From contig WFNN01000193.1 in the NCBI GenBank assembly GCA_015488545.1, positions 1 through 44,009 on the forward strand: 44,009 nt of DNA, read 5' to 3'. Shown in pieces: positions 10,515 through 19,828 of this stretch. The translations under genes were made by a program, and so were the position numbers. This DNA comes from Thermaceae bacterium (GTDB taxonomy: Bacteria > Deinococcota > Deinococci > Deinococcales > Marinithermaceae). Position 1 is the first letter of the stretch. Every line of letters begins with the position of its first letter. Under the pieces are notes generated by a model. The model was not told where the DNA came from. It saw only the letters and a list, made by a program, of their open reading frames with translations, and searched no databases.

Positions 10515-12289
10515 GCCGGGAGCAGGGGCGCTTCGATCCCCAGCTCCTCCGGCGGGTGCTGGCCTACGTGCGGCCTTACCTCCTCCAGGTGGCCCTGGCG
10601 CTCCTCTTTATTCTGGCCACCACCCTGCTCACCAACCTCTTTCCCCTGGTCTTCAAATACGCCATCGACGAGGCCCTGGCGCCCCGCCACCCCCGTCCGC
10701 CCCTGGCCAGGACCCATGCTCTGACCCTGGCTGCGGGGGTGTACCTCGGGCTTAAGCTCCTCGATGCCGGCTTCCGCTTCGGCCAGACCTACCTGCTCAC
10801 CTGGATCGGCCAGCACGTGCTCGCGGATCTCCGCCGGGCGATCTTCGATAAGCTCATGCGTCTTCACGTGGGCTTTTTCGACCGCACCCCCACCGGTCGG
10901 GTGCTAACCCGGCTGACCTCTGATGTGGACGCGATCCAGCGGTTCATCACCGGGGGGCTGGTGGGCTTCGCCGCCGACCTTTTCATGGTCACCGGGATCA
11001 TGGCCTTCATGCTCTGGCTGGACTGGCGGCTGGCGCTGGTGGCGTTCTGGGTGGTGCCGGTCCTGCTGCTCGTCACCACCTGGCTCCGGGTGCGGATGCG
11101 GGCCGCCTACCGCCTCATGCGCCGGCGGCTCTCCGAGCTCAATGCGTTTTTGGCCGAGAGTCTGGCCGGGGTGCTGACCATCCAGCTCTTCGTGCGCGAA
11201 GCCCGCCAGGCGAAAAAGTTCGACGAGAAAAACCGCCGGCTGCTTGCGGCCCACGTCGAGGTAATACGCTGGTTCGCCCCCTTCTTTCCGGTGGTGAGCT
11301 TTTTGGGCGAGCTAGCGGTGGCCTCGGTGCTCTACAAAGGGGGCGGCGACGCGGTGCGGGGGGCTGTGAGCCTGGGGCTTTTGGTGGCCTTCGTGGAGTA
11401 CACCCGGAACTTCTTCGAGCCCCTGAGGGACCTTTCCGACAAGTTCAACATCCTGCAGTCGGCGATGGCCGCAGCCGAGCGCATCTTCGCCTTGCTCGAC
11501 ACCCCCGAGCAGGTTACCGACCGCCCCGGTGCCCGTCCGGTGAGGCGGCTTCGTGGGGCCATCGCCTTCGAGGACGTTTGGTTCGCCTACGAGGGCGAGG
11601 ACTGGGTGCTACGGGGGGTGAGTTTCACCGTTCGTCCTGGCGAAAAGATCGCCGTGGTCGGGCACACTGGCGCCGGCAAGACCAGCGTGATCAACCTGAT
11701 CGCGCGCTTCTACGACGTGCAGCGGGGGGCGGTGCGGATCGACGGTGTTGATGTCCGGGACTACCGCCAGCGCGATCTGCGCCGGGCGGTGGGCATCGTG
11801 ATGCAAGAGCCCTTCCTCTTTGCGGGGACGATCCTGGAGAACCTTCGCCTCGGCGACCCCTCGATTCCCCTGGAACGGGTTCGCGAGGTGGCTCGGTTGG
11901 TGGGGCTGGAGGAGGCCATTCTGCGCCGCCCCGAGGGCTACCGCACCCGGCTGGGGGAGCGGGGGGCAGGGCTATCCACCGGGGAACGGCAGCTTTTGGC
12001 CCTGGCCCGGGCCCTGCTTCACAACCCCGATATCCTGCTGATCCTTGACGAGGCCACCGCCAGCGTCGACAGCGAGACCGAGCGGCAAATGCAAGCGGCC
12101 CTGAAGCGGGCCAGCCAGGGGCGGACCACGGTGGTCATTGCCCACCGGCTTTCCACCATCCAGGACGCCGACCGTATCCTGGTGTTCCGGCGGGGCGAGC
12201 TGGTGGAACAGGGGCGCCACCCCGAGCTCTTGGCCCGGGGCGGTTACTACGCGAAGCTCTACGCCCTTTCGGCCGCGCGGCCGGTCTAA
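10511..12289 (+). CDS. ABC exporter half-transporter (permease-ATPase), catalytic Walker B partner
   Basis: ATG 10511 overlaps upstream stop (ATGA); GHTGAGKT, LSTGERQLLALARALL, ILLILDEATASVD. Confidence 0.95.
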   Translation: MSREQGRFDPQLLRRVLAYVRPYLLQVALALLFILATTLLTNLFPLVFKYAIDEALAPRHPRPPLARTHALTLAAGVYLGLKLLDAGFRFGQTYLLTWIGQHVLADLRRAIFDKLMRLHVGFFDRTPTGRVLTRLTSDVDAIQRFITGGLVGFAADLFMVTGIMAFMLWLDWRLALVAFWVVPVLLLVTTWLRVRMRAAYRLMRRRLSELNAFLAESLAGVLTIQLFVREARQAKKFDEKNRRLLAAHVEVIRWFAPFFPVVSFLGELAVASVLYKGGGDAVRGAVSLGLLVAFVEYTRNFFEPLRDLSDKFNILQSAMAAAERIFALLDTPEQVTDRPGARPVRRLRGAIAFEDVWFAYEGEDWVLRGVSFTVRPGEKIAVVGHTGAGKTSVINLIARFYDVQRGAVRIDGVDVRDYRQRDLRRAVGIVMQEPFLFAGTILENLRLGDPSIPLERVREVARLVGLEEAILRRPEGYRTRLGERGAGLSTGERQLLALARALLHNPDILLILDEATASVDSETERQMQAALKRASQGRTTVVIAHRLSTIQDADRILVFRRGELVEQGRHPELLARGGYYAKLYALSAARPV

Positions 12290-12293
12290 GGAA

Positions 12294-13346
12294 TTACTCG
12301 GCCACCGCCCGGGCCAGAAGCCGGCCCTTGGCGTCGAAGAACCGCACCTCCGCCGGGCGCACCCCGAGGTCCAGCAAGACGAAGGGGCTGGTCAGGGCCT
12401 GCGTCACGATGGCGCCAGGAGCGGGCTTTTTAAGATCGAGGCGGACGGCAAAGACCTTTCCCTCGAGCCGGCCGGAAAGGACCGTGACCTGGTAACCGCC
12501 GGTGGCCTTGAGTCCCCAGAAGAACCCTGCCAGGCAGTGCCCCGGCGCCAGTGTCGGGGGCGGGGGAACGGGGCGTTGGTTGCCAAAGGCCAGCTGCCAG
12601 AGCTCGCCCACCCCTTTCTGGGTGCAGGCCAGGTAGGCAAGCGGGGTGCGGCCCTTGTAGGCGGCGTACCCGCCCGATTTCAGGAGCCGCCAGGGCCGGA
12701 CCGTAACCACCGGCCGGTAGGGGAGCTCGGTTTGCACCCGTAGCGAGGTGCGGCGGTAAACCCAGGGGGCGGGGTCGAAGCGGTAGCGAGGGAAGACAGG
12801 GAAGGCCCGGTCGAAGACCACCATCCGCCGACCCCGGGCCCGGGCCTCGAGCTCGGCCACAATAACCCGGTTTTCCCCCGGGGTCAGGTTGCCGAAGCGG
12901 GGCGCGGCGGGTTTCGGGGTGTAGACCACGGTTTTCCCTGCGGCGAGGTAGCCGCCGAGCTTGTACCAGGAAAAGCCGTCGTAATACCAGCTAGCCGCCA
13001 GCGCGGTGCGGGTCTCCACCACCATCTCGCCGGTCGCCGGGTCGTAGCCGGCTTGGACCTGCGGCCGGACGGGGGGGCGGAGCTCCCGCCACAGCGGCAT
13101 GCCGTTGACCCAGAGCGCGCCCGGAACGGCCCAGGGCGAACCCCCGTTTCCCGGGGCCAGGGCCAGGGGCTGGCCCTCGAGGTCCACCGTCATGGCGTCG
13201 CCGTAAAAGTAGACCCAGCGCTCGCTGGCGGTGGGGGTCAAAAGCTCGGTCTCATGGGCGTTGTAGTAGGGGTGCTCTGGCAGCACCAGCCGGCAACCCA
13301 CAAGCGGCAGCAGGGCTAGAAGAACAAGAAACCCTTTGGCCTTCAT
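12294..13346 (-). CDS. predicted lipoprotein of unknown function
   Basis: Signal peptide + lipobox MKAKGFLVLLALLPLVGC; TAGAAT-N6-ATG upstream. Confidence 0.75.
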   Translation of the reverse strand: MKAKGFLVLLALLPLVGCRLVLPEHPYYNAHETELLTPTASERWVYFYGDAMTVDLEGQPLALAPGNGGSPWAVPGALWVNGMPLWRELRPPVRPQVQAGYDPATGEMVVETRTALAASWYYDGFSWYKLGGYLAAGKTVVYTPKPAAPRFGNLTPGENRVIVAELEARARGRRMVVFDRAFPVFPRYRFDPAPWVYRRTSLRVQTELPYRPVVTVRPWRLLKSGGYAAYKGRTPLAYLACTQKGVGELWQLAFGNQRPVPPPPTLAPGHCLAGFFWGLKATGGYQVTVLSGRLEGKVFAVRLDLKKPAPGAIVTQALTSPFVLLDLGVRPAEVRFFDAKGRLLARAVAE

Positions 13347-13391
13347 CGCCCCATTCTACGGGGCGCCGCCGGCCCGGGGGTGAAAACCCGG

Positions 13392-14252
13392 CTAGCTGCG
13401 CGCCGCGCGGGGGTCGAGAGCGTCCCGCAGGCCATCGCCCAACAGGTTAAAGCCGAGCACCGCTAGCATGATGGCAAGCCCGGGGAAGAGGCTGATCCAG
13501 GGGGCGGTGCTGAAGTACTGGAACCCCCGGGCGATCATGACCCCCCACTCGGGCGCCGGTGGCTGGGCCCCGAGCCCTAGAAAGCCGAGACCGGCGGCGT
13601 CGAGGATGGCGGTGGCGATCGATAGGGTGGCCTGCACGATAAGGGGGGAGAGGCCGTTAGGAAGCACGTGCCGTAGCAGGATCCGCGGGTTCGTCGCCCC
13701 CAGCGCCCGCGCGGCGGCGACGAACTCCTGCTCCTTTAGGGAAAGCACCATGCTCCGGGCTAGCCGGGCGAAGACCGGCACTTGCACCGCCCCTACCGCC
13801 AGCATGGCGTTCCCTATGCCGGGTCCGATCACCGCCACGATGGCAATGGCCAGGAGGATCGAGGGGAAGGCCAGCATGATATCGATCAGCCACGAGGTCA
13901 GGGTGTCCACCCAGCCGCCGAAAAAGCCCGCCACCAGACCGAGCAGGGTTCCCGCTGCCAGGGCCAGGCCCACCGCCACCACCCCAACCCGAAGGCTGAT
14001 CCGGGAGCCGTGCCAGACCCGGATGAGGATATCCCTGCCGAGCTCGTCGGTGCCCATGGGGTGCTCGATGGTGGGGGGCTTGAGCCGCATTCGCAGGTTG
14101 CGGTCCTTGGCCGGGTCGTAGGGGGCGAGGAGGGGGGCCAGCAGGGCCAAAAGGACGAAGAGCCCGACAATAATCAGACCGGCCCTTCCCGAGCTCGATC
14201 GCATAAAGCGCCGCAGGGCCTGCTGGGTGGGGGTTCGGGCAACCTTGACCAT
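13392..14252 (-). CDS. peptide/nickel-type ABC transporter permease, DppC/OppC-like
   Basis: MGTDELGRDILIRVWHGSRISL; EAA-loop AARALGATNPRILLRHVLPN; SD AGGAGGT. Confidence 0.93.
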   Translation of the reverse strand: MVKVARTPTQQALRRFMRSSSGRAGLIIVGLFVLLALLAPLLAPYDPAKDRNLRMRLKPPTIEHPMGTDELGRDILIRVWHGSRISLRVGVVAVGLALAAGTLLGLVAGFFGGWVDTLTSWLIDIMLAFPSILLAIAIVAVIGPGIGNAMLAVGAVQVPVFARLARSMVLSLKEQEFVAAARALGATNPRILLRHVLPNGLSPLIVQATLSIATAILDAAGLGFLGLGAQPPAPEWGVMIARGFQYFSTAPWISLFPGLAIMLAVLGFNLLGDGLRDALDPRAARS

Positions 14253-14259
14253 GGACCTC

Positions 14260-15315
14260 CTAGCGGTACTGAATTCTCGGGTCTAAAAGCCCGTAGGAAA
14301 GGTCAACCAGAGCGTTCACCACCACGTAAATTCCTGCGATGAAGAGGGTGCCGCCCTGAACGATCGGGTAGTCGCGGGCCTGGATGGCCTCGTACAGCCA
14401 CTTGCCGATCCCCGGCCAGTTGAAGATGGTTTCGGTGAGGATCGCGCCGGTAAGCAGGGTGCCGAACCAGAGCCCGATGATGGTGATCACCGGAAGCATG
14501 GCGTTTTTAAGCGCGTGCTTCCAGATCACCACCCGCTCCGGCAGGCCCTTGGCCCGGGCGGTGCGCACGTAGTCCTGGCCGAGGACCTCGAGCATGGCGC
14601 TCCGCATCATTCGGGCGATCACCGCCGCCGGGATCGACCCAAGCGCCAGCGAAGGCAGGATCAGGTGGCGGAGGGCGTCGGCCAGCACGTCGGGGCGTCG
14701 CTCCAGGAGGCTGTCGAGGACCAATAGGCCGGTGAGGGGGTGGAAGCTGACGCCGATCCCCAGCCGGCCCGAGGGTGGCAGCCAGTGGAGATTCACCGCG
14801 AAGACGTAGATCAAGAGGAGCCCCAGCCAGAAGATCGGCATCGAAACCCCCACCAGCGCCCCGGTCATAACCAAAAGGTCAAAGAGCGAGTTCTTGCGAA
14901 TCGCCGCCAGGATCCCGGCGGGGATGCCCACCAGCAGCGCCACCACCATGGCCCCCAGGGTGAGTTCGAAGGTGGCCGGGAAGCGGGCCCGGAGCTCCTC
15001 GGAGATGCTGACCTTGGAGAAGATTGAACGCCCCAGGTCCCCTCGCAGGATGCGCGAGAGGTAGGCGGGGTACTGGCTGTCGAAGAGCCGGCGGGGGTCG
15101 CCGGTCTTCCGGTAGGCCGCCAGATTAAAAAAGAGCGGCTTGTCGAGGTTGAGCTCTTCCCGAAGGCGCTTCAGGGCTTCGGGGGTGGCCCTTTGCCCGA
15201 GCATGACCCGTGCGGGGTCGCCGGGAATGAGGTGAACGAAGGTGAAAACCAGAAGACTCACGCCGAAAAGCACCGGGATGAGGCCGAGGAACCGGCGGAT
15301 CGCGTAGGCGGCCAC
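14260..15315 (-). CDS. peptide/nickel-type ABC transporter permease, DppB/OppB-like
   Basis: FLGLIPVLFGVSLLVFTFVHLIPGDPARVMLG; YVRTARAKGLPERVVIWKHALKNAMLPVIT; GTG start 15315. Confidence 0.93.
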   Translation of the reverse strand: MAAYAIRRFLGLIPVLFGVSLLVFTFVHLIPGDPARVMLGQRATPEALKRLREELNLDKPLFFNLAAYRKTGDPRRLFDSQYPAYLSRILRGDLGRSIFSKVSISEELRARFPATFELTLGAMVVALLVGIPAGILAAIRKNSLFDLLVMTGALVGVSMPIFWLGLLLIYVFAVNLHWLPPSGRLGIGVSFHPLTGLLVLDSLLERRPDVLADALRHLILPSLALGSIPAAVIARMMRSAMLEVLGQDYVRTARAKGLPERVVIWKHALKNAMLPVITIIGLWFGTLLTGAILTETIFNWPGIGKWLYEAIQARDYPIVQGGTLFIAGIYVVVNALVDLSYGLLDPRIQYR

Positions 15316-15322
15316 GGGGAAA

Positions 15323-15328
15323 AGTATA
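15323..15328 (-). promoter_or_regulatory. -10 TATACT, leaderless promoter of dppB-like gene
   Basis: TATACT-N7-GTG on minus strand. Confidence 0.55.
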
Positions 15329-15366
15329 GGCGATTCGGGCCGGGGCTTCCGGCCCCAATAAAAAAG

Positions 15367-15392
15367 GCCCTGGACGCGTGCGCGTCCAGGGC
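15367..15392 (-). terminator. intrinsic terminator/attenuator after dppA-like gene
   Basis: GCCCTGGACGCG TG CGCGTCCAGGGC perfect inverted repeat; minus-strand 3' flank CTTTTTTATT. Confidence 0.85.
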
Positions 15393-15405
15393 GCGGTTTT
15401 TGGGG

Positions 15406-16977
15406 CTACTTGACCTCGACCATGTAGAGGTCCTCGGAGCCGAGCGGGCTCGGGATGTAGTTCTTGACGTTCTTTCGGGTGGCGTGCAATGGGTTGTTGT
15501 GGGCCACCGGAATCGAGAGGACGTACTCGTGGACGAGCCGCTGGGCTTCGGCGTAGAGCTTCTTGCGCTCGGCCAAGTCGGGGCTAACCCGGGCCTTTTG
15601 AATCAAACCGGCGATCTTCTGGCAGTAATCGGTTTCGCAACCCAGGTTGGTCTTGATCGAGGTGGGGCCGAAGAAGGTGTACAGGTAGTTGTCGGGGTCA
15701 GGGTAGTCGGGGCTCCAGCCCAGCATGTACATGGGGAACTTGCCCTTGTCGTAGTCGGCCAGGTAGGTGCCCCAGTCCTCGGTCTTCAGCTTGGCCTTGA
15801 TCCCCACGTCGGCCAGGTAGGTGGCGATGGTCTCGGCGATCGGCTGGGGCGCCGGGAAGTAAGGGCGGGATACCGGCATGTACCAGATCTCGGTTTCGAA
15901 GCCGTTCGGGTAGCCGGCCTCGGCCAAGAGCTCCTTAGCCTTCTTGGGGTCGTAGGGGAAGGGCTTGATATCCCCGGCCCGACCCCACATCGCCGGGGGC
16001 ACGAACTCGGTGGCGCGTTCGCCTAGGCCCCCGTAGAAGGCGTCGACGATCGCCTGCCAGTCGACCGCCATGGCGATGGCCTGGCGCACCTTCAGGTTAT
16101 CGAGGGGCTTGTTCTGCTGGTGGAAGGCCAGGTAGCCGATGTTCAGCCCTTTCTGCACCACCGCCACCAGGTTGGGGTCGGCCTTCACCGCTTTGAGGTC
16201 TTCGGGGGAGAGGTTGTTGGCGATCTGGATCGAGCCCGCCTTCAGCTCGGCCAGGCGGCTGGTGGGTTCGGGGATGCCCCGGAAGACCAGGGTGTCGACG
16301 TGGGCCATGCGCTTTTTGTCGTAGTAGTTGGGGTTCTTCTTGAGCACCACCTTGTCGCCTATGGTCCAGCTATCAAAGACGAACGGTCCGGTCCCCACGA
16401 TGCCCACCTCGGGGGTCCCGTACTTGTCGGGGTCCTTCATGACCGCCTTGGGGCTGTCGATGCCGAAGTAGCTGGCCGCCACCATCTGGGGGAAGAAGCC
16501 GACCGGGGTGGTGAGGTAAAAGCGCACGGTGTACTCGTCGACCACCTCGACCCGGTCGATCACCGACCCTTCGCCCTTGAAGCCGCCGAAGACCCAGGTG
16601 AAGGGAACGAACTCCTTGTTGCCGCGGTAGGGGTTTTGTTTGTCGTTCCAGCGGTCGAAGTTGAACTTCACCGCCTCGGCGTTAAAGGGGGTGCCGTCGT
16701 GGAACTTGACCCCCTTCCGGAGGTAGAAGGTCCATACCTTAGAGTCGCTGCTCGCTTCCCAGCGGGTGGCCAGGCCGGGAATGGGGTTCACTGTTCCCGG
16801 TTCGAAGGTGACCAGGGTCTCGACGACCTGCTTGGCGACCCGGAGCGAATTGCCGTCCTGGGCTGCCGCCGAATCCAGGGTGACCGGCAGTTTGGACTGG
16901 CCGTAGACCAGCGTTTGGGCCAGCCCAAGGCCGGCGAGTGCTAAAACCGCGAGGATGATGCCGAACCAACGTTTCAT
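15406..16977 (-). CDS. ABC transporter substrate-binding protein, family 5 (peptide-type, DppA-like)
   Basis: Signal peptide MKRWFGIILAVLALAGLGLAQ; LATRWEASSDSKVWTFYLRKGVKFHDGTPFNAEAVKFNFDRW. Confidence 0.95.
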   Translation of the reverse strand: MKRWFGIILAVLALAGLGLAQTLVYGQSKLPVTLDSAAAQDGNSLRVAKQVVETLVTFEPGTVNPIPGLATRWEASSDSKVWTFYLRKGVKFHDGTPFNAEAVKFNFDRWNDKQNPYRGNKEFVPFTWVFGGFKGEGSVIDRVEVVDEYTVRFYLTTPVGFFPQMVAASYFGIDSPKAVMKDPDKYGTPEVGIVGTGPFVFDSWTIGDKVVLKKNPNYYDKKRMAHVDTLVFRGIPEPTSRLAELKAGSIQIANNLSPEDLKAVKADPNLVAVVQKGLNIGYLAFHQQNKPLDNLKVRQAIAMAVDWQAIVDAFYGGLGERATEFVPPAMWGRAGDIKPFPYDPKKAKELLAEAGYPNGFETEIWYMPVSRPYFPAPQPIAETIATYLADVGIKAKLKTEDWGTYLADYDKGKFPMYMLGWSPDYPDPDNYLYTFFGPTSIKTNLGCETDYCQKIAGLIQKARVSPDLAERKKLYAEAQRLVHEYVLSIPVAHNNPLHATRKNVKNYIPSPLGSEDLYMVEVK

Positions 16978-17058
16978 ACCCACCACCTAATCCTTTCCTA
17001 ACGATCCAAAGTATACGCCGCCCCGGGGAGGGGCGGCAAGGAACGCCGAGCGCTGAGG

Positions 17059-17772
17059 TTATCCGCCGAGGTAGGCTTTCTTGACCTCCTCGTTTTGGGC
17101 CAGCTCCTTAGCCGGCCCCGAAAGGGTGATCTCGCCAGTCTGGAGAACGTAGCCGCGGTGGGCGACCTCGAGGGCCTTGAGCGCGTTCTGCTCCACCAGC
17201 AGGATGGTTTTGCCCCGCTTGTTCAGCTCAGCGATGGTTTCAAAGATCACGTCCACCAGAACCGGCGCCAGCCCCATCGAGGGCTCGTCCAGGAGGAGGA
17301 TGCGGGGATCCTGCATCAGCGCCCGGCCAATCGCCAGCATCTGCTGCTCGCCGCCGGACAGGGTGCCCCCGAGCTGCCGGCGCCGCTCGGCCAGCCGGGG
17401 GAAGATTTCGAATACCTCGGCCTTCCGGCGCTCCACCTCCTGGCGGTCGTTTTGCAGGTAGGCGCCGATTTCAAGGTTCTCCTCCACCGTGAGCCGGGGG
17501 AAGATCCGCCGGCCCTCGGGAACGTGGCCGATCCCCTTTTTCACGATCTGGTGGGCGGGAAGGTGGGTTACCGCGGCGCCTTCAAAGAGGACCTCCCCCT
17601 TCCGGGGATGGATCATCCCCGAGATCGTCCGCAGGGTGGTGGTTTTCCCGGCCCCATTGGCACCGATCAGGGTGACGATCTCGCCCTCGGCGACCTCGAG
17701 GTTGATCCCCTTGAGCGCGTGGATGTGGCCGTAGTAGGTGTGAACGTCCTTGAGCTCGAGGACCTTCTTCAT
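17059..17772 (-). CDS. livF: branched-chain amino acid ABC transporter ATP-binding protein LivF
   Basis: GANGAGKTTTLRTISG, LSGGEQQMLAIGRALM, LLLDEPSMGLAPVLV. Confidence 0.95.
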   Translation of the reverse strand: MKKVLELKDVHTYYGHIHALKGINLEVAEGEIVTLIGANGAGKTTTLRTISGMIHPRKGEVLFEGAAVTHLPAHQIVKKGIGHVPEGRRIFPRLTVEENLEIGAYLQNDRQEVERRKAEVFEIFPRLAERRRQLGGTLSGGEQQMLAIGRALMQDPRILLLDEPSMGLAPVLVDVIFETIAELNKRGKTILLVEQNALKALEVAHRGYVLQTGEITLSGPAKELAQNEEVKKAYLGG

Positions 17773-18554
17773 TGCACGCCCTCCGCCGCCCCCGGACCCA
17801 GGTAGGCCTCGATGACCCGGGGGTCGTTCTGGACCTCCTCGGGGGTGCCCTCGAGGATCTTCTTACCGTAGTCGAGCACCGCGATCCGCTCCGAAATGCT
17901 CATCACCAGCTTCATGTCGTGCTCGATCAACACGATGGTGATGCCTAGGTCGTCGCGGATCCCCACGATCCGCCGCTGGAGGTCCTCGGTTTCCTGCGGG
18001 TTCATACCGGCGGCCGGTTCGTCCAGCAAGAGAAGCTTGGGTTCCAGCGCCAGCGCCCGGGCGATCTCCAGCCGCCGCTGCTCGCCGTAGGGGAGGTTTT
18101 TGGCCAGTTCCTGGGCCCGGTGGTCGAGCTGCATGTAGGCGAGGAGTTCCATCGCCCGGTCGCGGGCCTTCCTTTCTTCGCGGTGGTAGCGAGGGGTGTG
18201 GAGCAGGGCGTCGGCGTAGCTGGTCCGGGTGTGCACGTGGCGGGCCACCATGACGTTCTCCAGGGCCGACATCGACCCAAAGAGACGGATGTTTTGGAAG
18301 GTCCGCGCCATGCCCATGCCGGCGATGACCGCCGGGTCGCGGCCGGTGATGTCGACCCCGTCGAAAACGATCGAACCCCGGTCCGGCTTGTAGATACCGG
18401 TCACCAGGTTGAAGAAGGTGGTTTTGCCGGCGCCGTTGGGCCCGATGACGGCAAAGATCCGCCGCTTTTCGATGTGCATGGTGACCGCGTTGACCGCCAC
18501 CAGGCCGCCGAAGGTCTTGGTGACCTCGTTGACCTCGAGGATCGCCTCGCTCAT
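17769..18554 (-). CDS. livG: branched-chain amino acid ABC transporter ATP-binding protein LivG
   Basis: GPNGAGKTTFFNLVTG, GMARTFQNIRLF, LLLDEPAAGMNPQET. Confidence 0.95.
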   Translation of the reverse strand: MSEAILEVNEVTKTFGGLVAVNAVTMHIEKRRIFAVIGPNGAGKTTFFNLVTGIYKPDRGSIVFDGVDITGRDPAVIAGMGMARTFQNIRLFGSMSALENVMVARHVHTRTSYADALLHTPRYHREERKARDRAMELLAYMQLDHRAQELAKNLPYGEQRRLEIARALALEPKLLLLDEPAAGMNPQETEDLQRRIVGIRDDLGITIVLIEHDMKLVMSISERIAVLDYGKKILEGTPEEVQNDPRVIEAYLGPGAAEGVQ

Positions 18555-19828
18555 TCCTTCTCCTTCATCTCGGCAACGTGCCGCCTTTCGGGAATGATGC
18601 CCTCGGGCCGGTAGATCATCATCAGGATCATGATCAGACCGAAGACCATCCGCTCGTACTTGGCGGGCTCGAGCTGGTTCGGAAGGTTGGCAAAGTTGTA
18701 CTTAAAGATCCCCAGGTCGAGCACAAAGCCGGCGTTCCGGAGGTCGTTCAGGTAGTCGGAGGCGGTCTTCAAAAGGTCGACGTTCAGGATGGTTACAGTG
18801 GCCGCCCCCAGGATCGCCCCGGGGATCGAACCCATGCCGCCCAGGATCACCATTACCAGAATCATGATCGACTGGATCAGGGTGAACGACTCCGGGCTCA
18901 CGTAGAGCTGCTTGGCGGCGAAGAGCGCCCCCATCGCGCCCGAAAAGCTGGCCCCGGTGGCGAAGGCCAGGAGCTTGGTGGGCAGAAGAGGTATCCCCAT
19001 CGCCCGGGCCGCCACCTCGTCCTCGCGGATCGCGATCCAGGCCCGGCCGAACCGCGAGCGGTCAAGCCGGATGTTGACCAGGGTGACGATGCCGATGATC
19101 ACCAGCACCAGGAAGTAGAAAAAGAGCGGGTAGGCCTCGGCCCGGCTCATGTGGATACCGAACTTGTCGAAAAGGGCGATGAACCAGTCGATGGGAGGGC
19201 GCTGGATTGGCGTGATCCCCTGGGGACCGTTGGTGATGTTGATCGGGTGATCCAGGTTGTTGGCCAGCACCCGCACCATCTCCCCGAGCCCCAGGGTGAC
19301 GATGGCCAGATAGTCGCCCCGGAGCCTTAACGCCGGCGAGCCGATGATGACACCGGTTAGGGCGGCCATCACCACCGCCACCAGCATGAACAGGTAGAAG
19401 TAGGCCCCGGGCAGGGGGAAGATGTGCCAGGGCATGAACTGGTTGGCCTGCTTGGAGCCGAAGATCGCCCAGGTGTAGGCCCCGACCGCGAAGAAGGCGG
19501 CGTAGCCCAGGTCCAGAAGGCCGGCGAGCCCCACCACCACGTTGAGCCCCAGGGCCATGGCGGCGTAGATCCCGGTCTGAACCCCGAGCTCAAAGAGGAA
19601 AGAGTTCTTAAAGCCCGCCCAGGGGATGACGAGGAGCAGGATCGCGCCGCCTACGAGGACCTTGAGCCATTTGGGGATGTCGAGCATGAAGGCGGCCAGG
19701 AGCGCCCCCAAGGTGAGCAGGAAGGCCAGCGTGCTGCGCGGGTTTTCCAGCAGCCAGTACCCGAAGATGACCGCGCTGGCCGCGATCAAGAGGCTCAGGA
19801 AGGCGGAGTTTTGGAAGAGCTTCTTCAT
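18551..19828 (-). CDS. livM: branched-chain amino acid ABC transporter permease LivM
   Basis: 425 aa membrane protein; ALGLNVVVGLAGLLDLGYAAFFAVGAYTWA; RGDYLAIVTLGLGEMVRV. Confidence 0.95.
   Translation of the reverse strand: MKKLFQNSAFLSLLIAASAVIFGYWLLENPRSTLAFLLTLGALLAAFMLDIPKWLKVLVGGAILLLVIPWAGFKNSFLFELGVQTGIYAAMALGLNVVVGLAGLLDLGYAAFFAVGAYTWAIFGSKQANQFMPWHIFPLPGAYFYLFMLVAVVMAALTGVIIGSPALRLRGDYLAIVTLGLGEMVRVLANNLDHPINITNGPQGITPIQRPPIDWFIALFDKFGIHMSRAEAYPLFFYFLVLVIIGIVTLVNIRLDRSRFGRAWIAIREDEVAARAMGIPLLPTKLLAFATGASFSGAMGALFAAKQLYVSPESFTLIQSIMILVMVILGGMGSIPGAILGAATVTILNVDLLKTASDYLNDLRNAGFVLDLGIFKYNFANLPNQLEPAKYERMVFGLIMILMMIYRPEGIIPERRHVAEMKEKE

Noticed and set aside
17017-17037. GCCGCCCC-GGGGA-GGGGCGGC hairpin as livF terminator
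   Set aside because: Lacks a T tract and overlaps the apparent dppA promoter (TTGCCG-N18-TATACT); kept only as an ambiguous dyad
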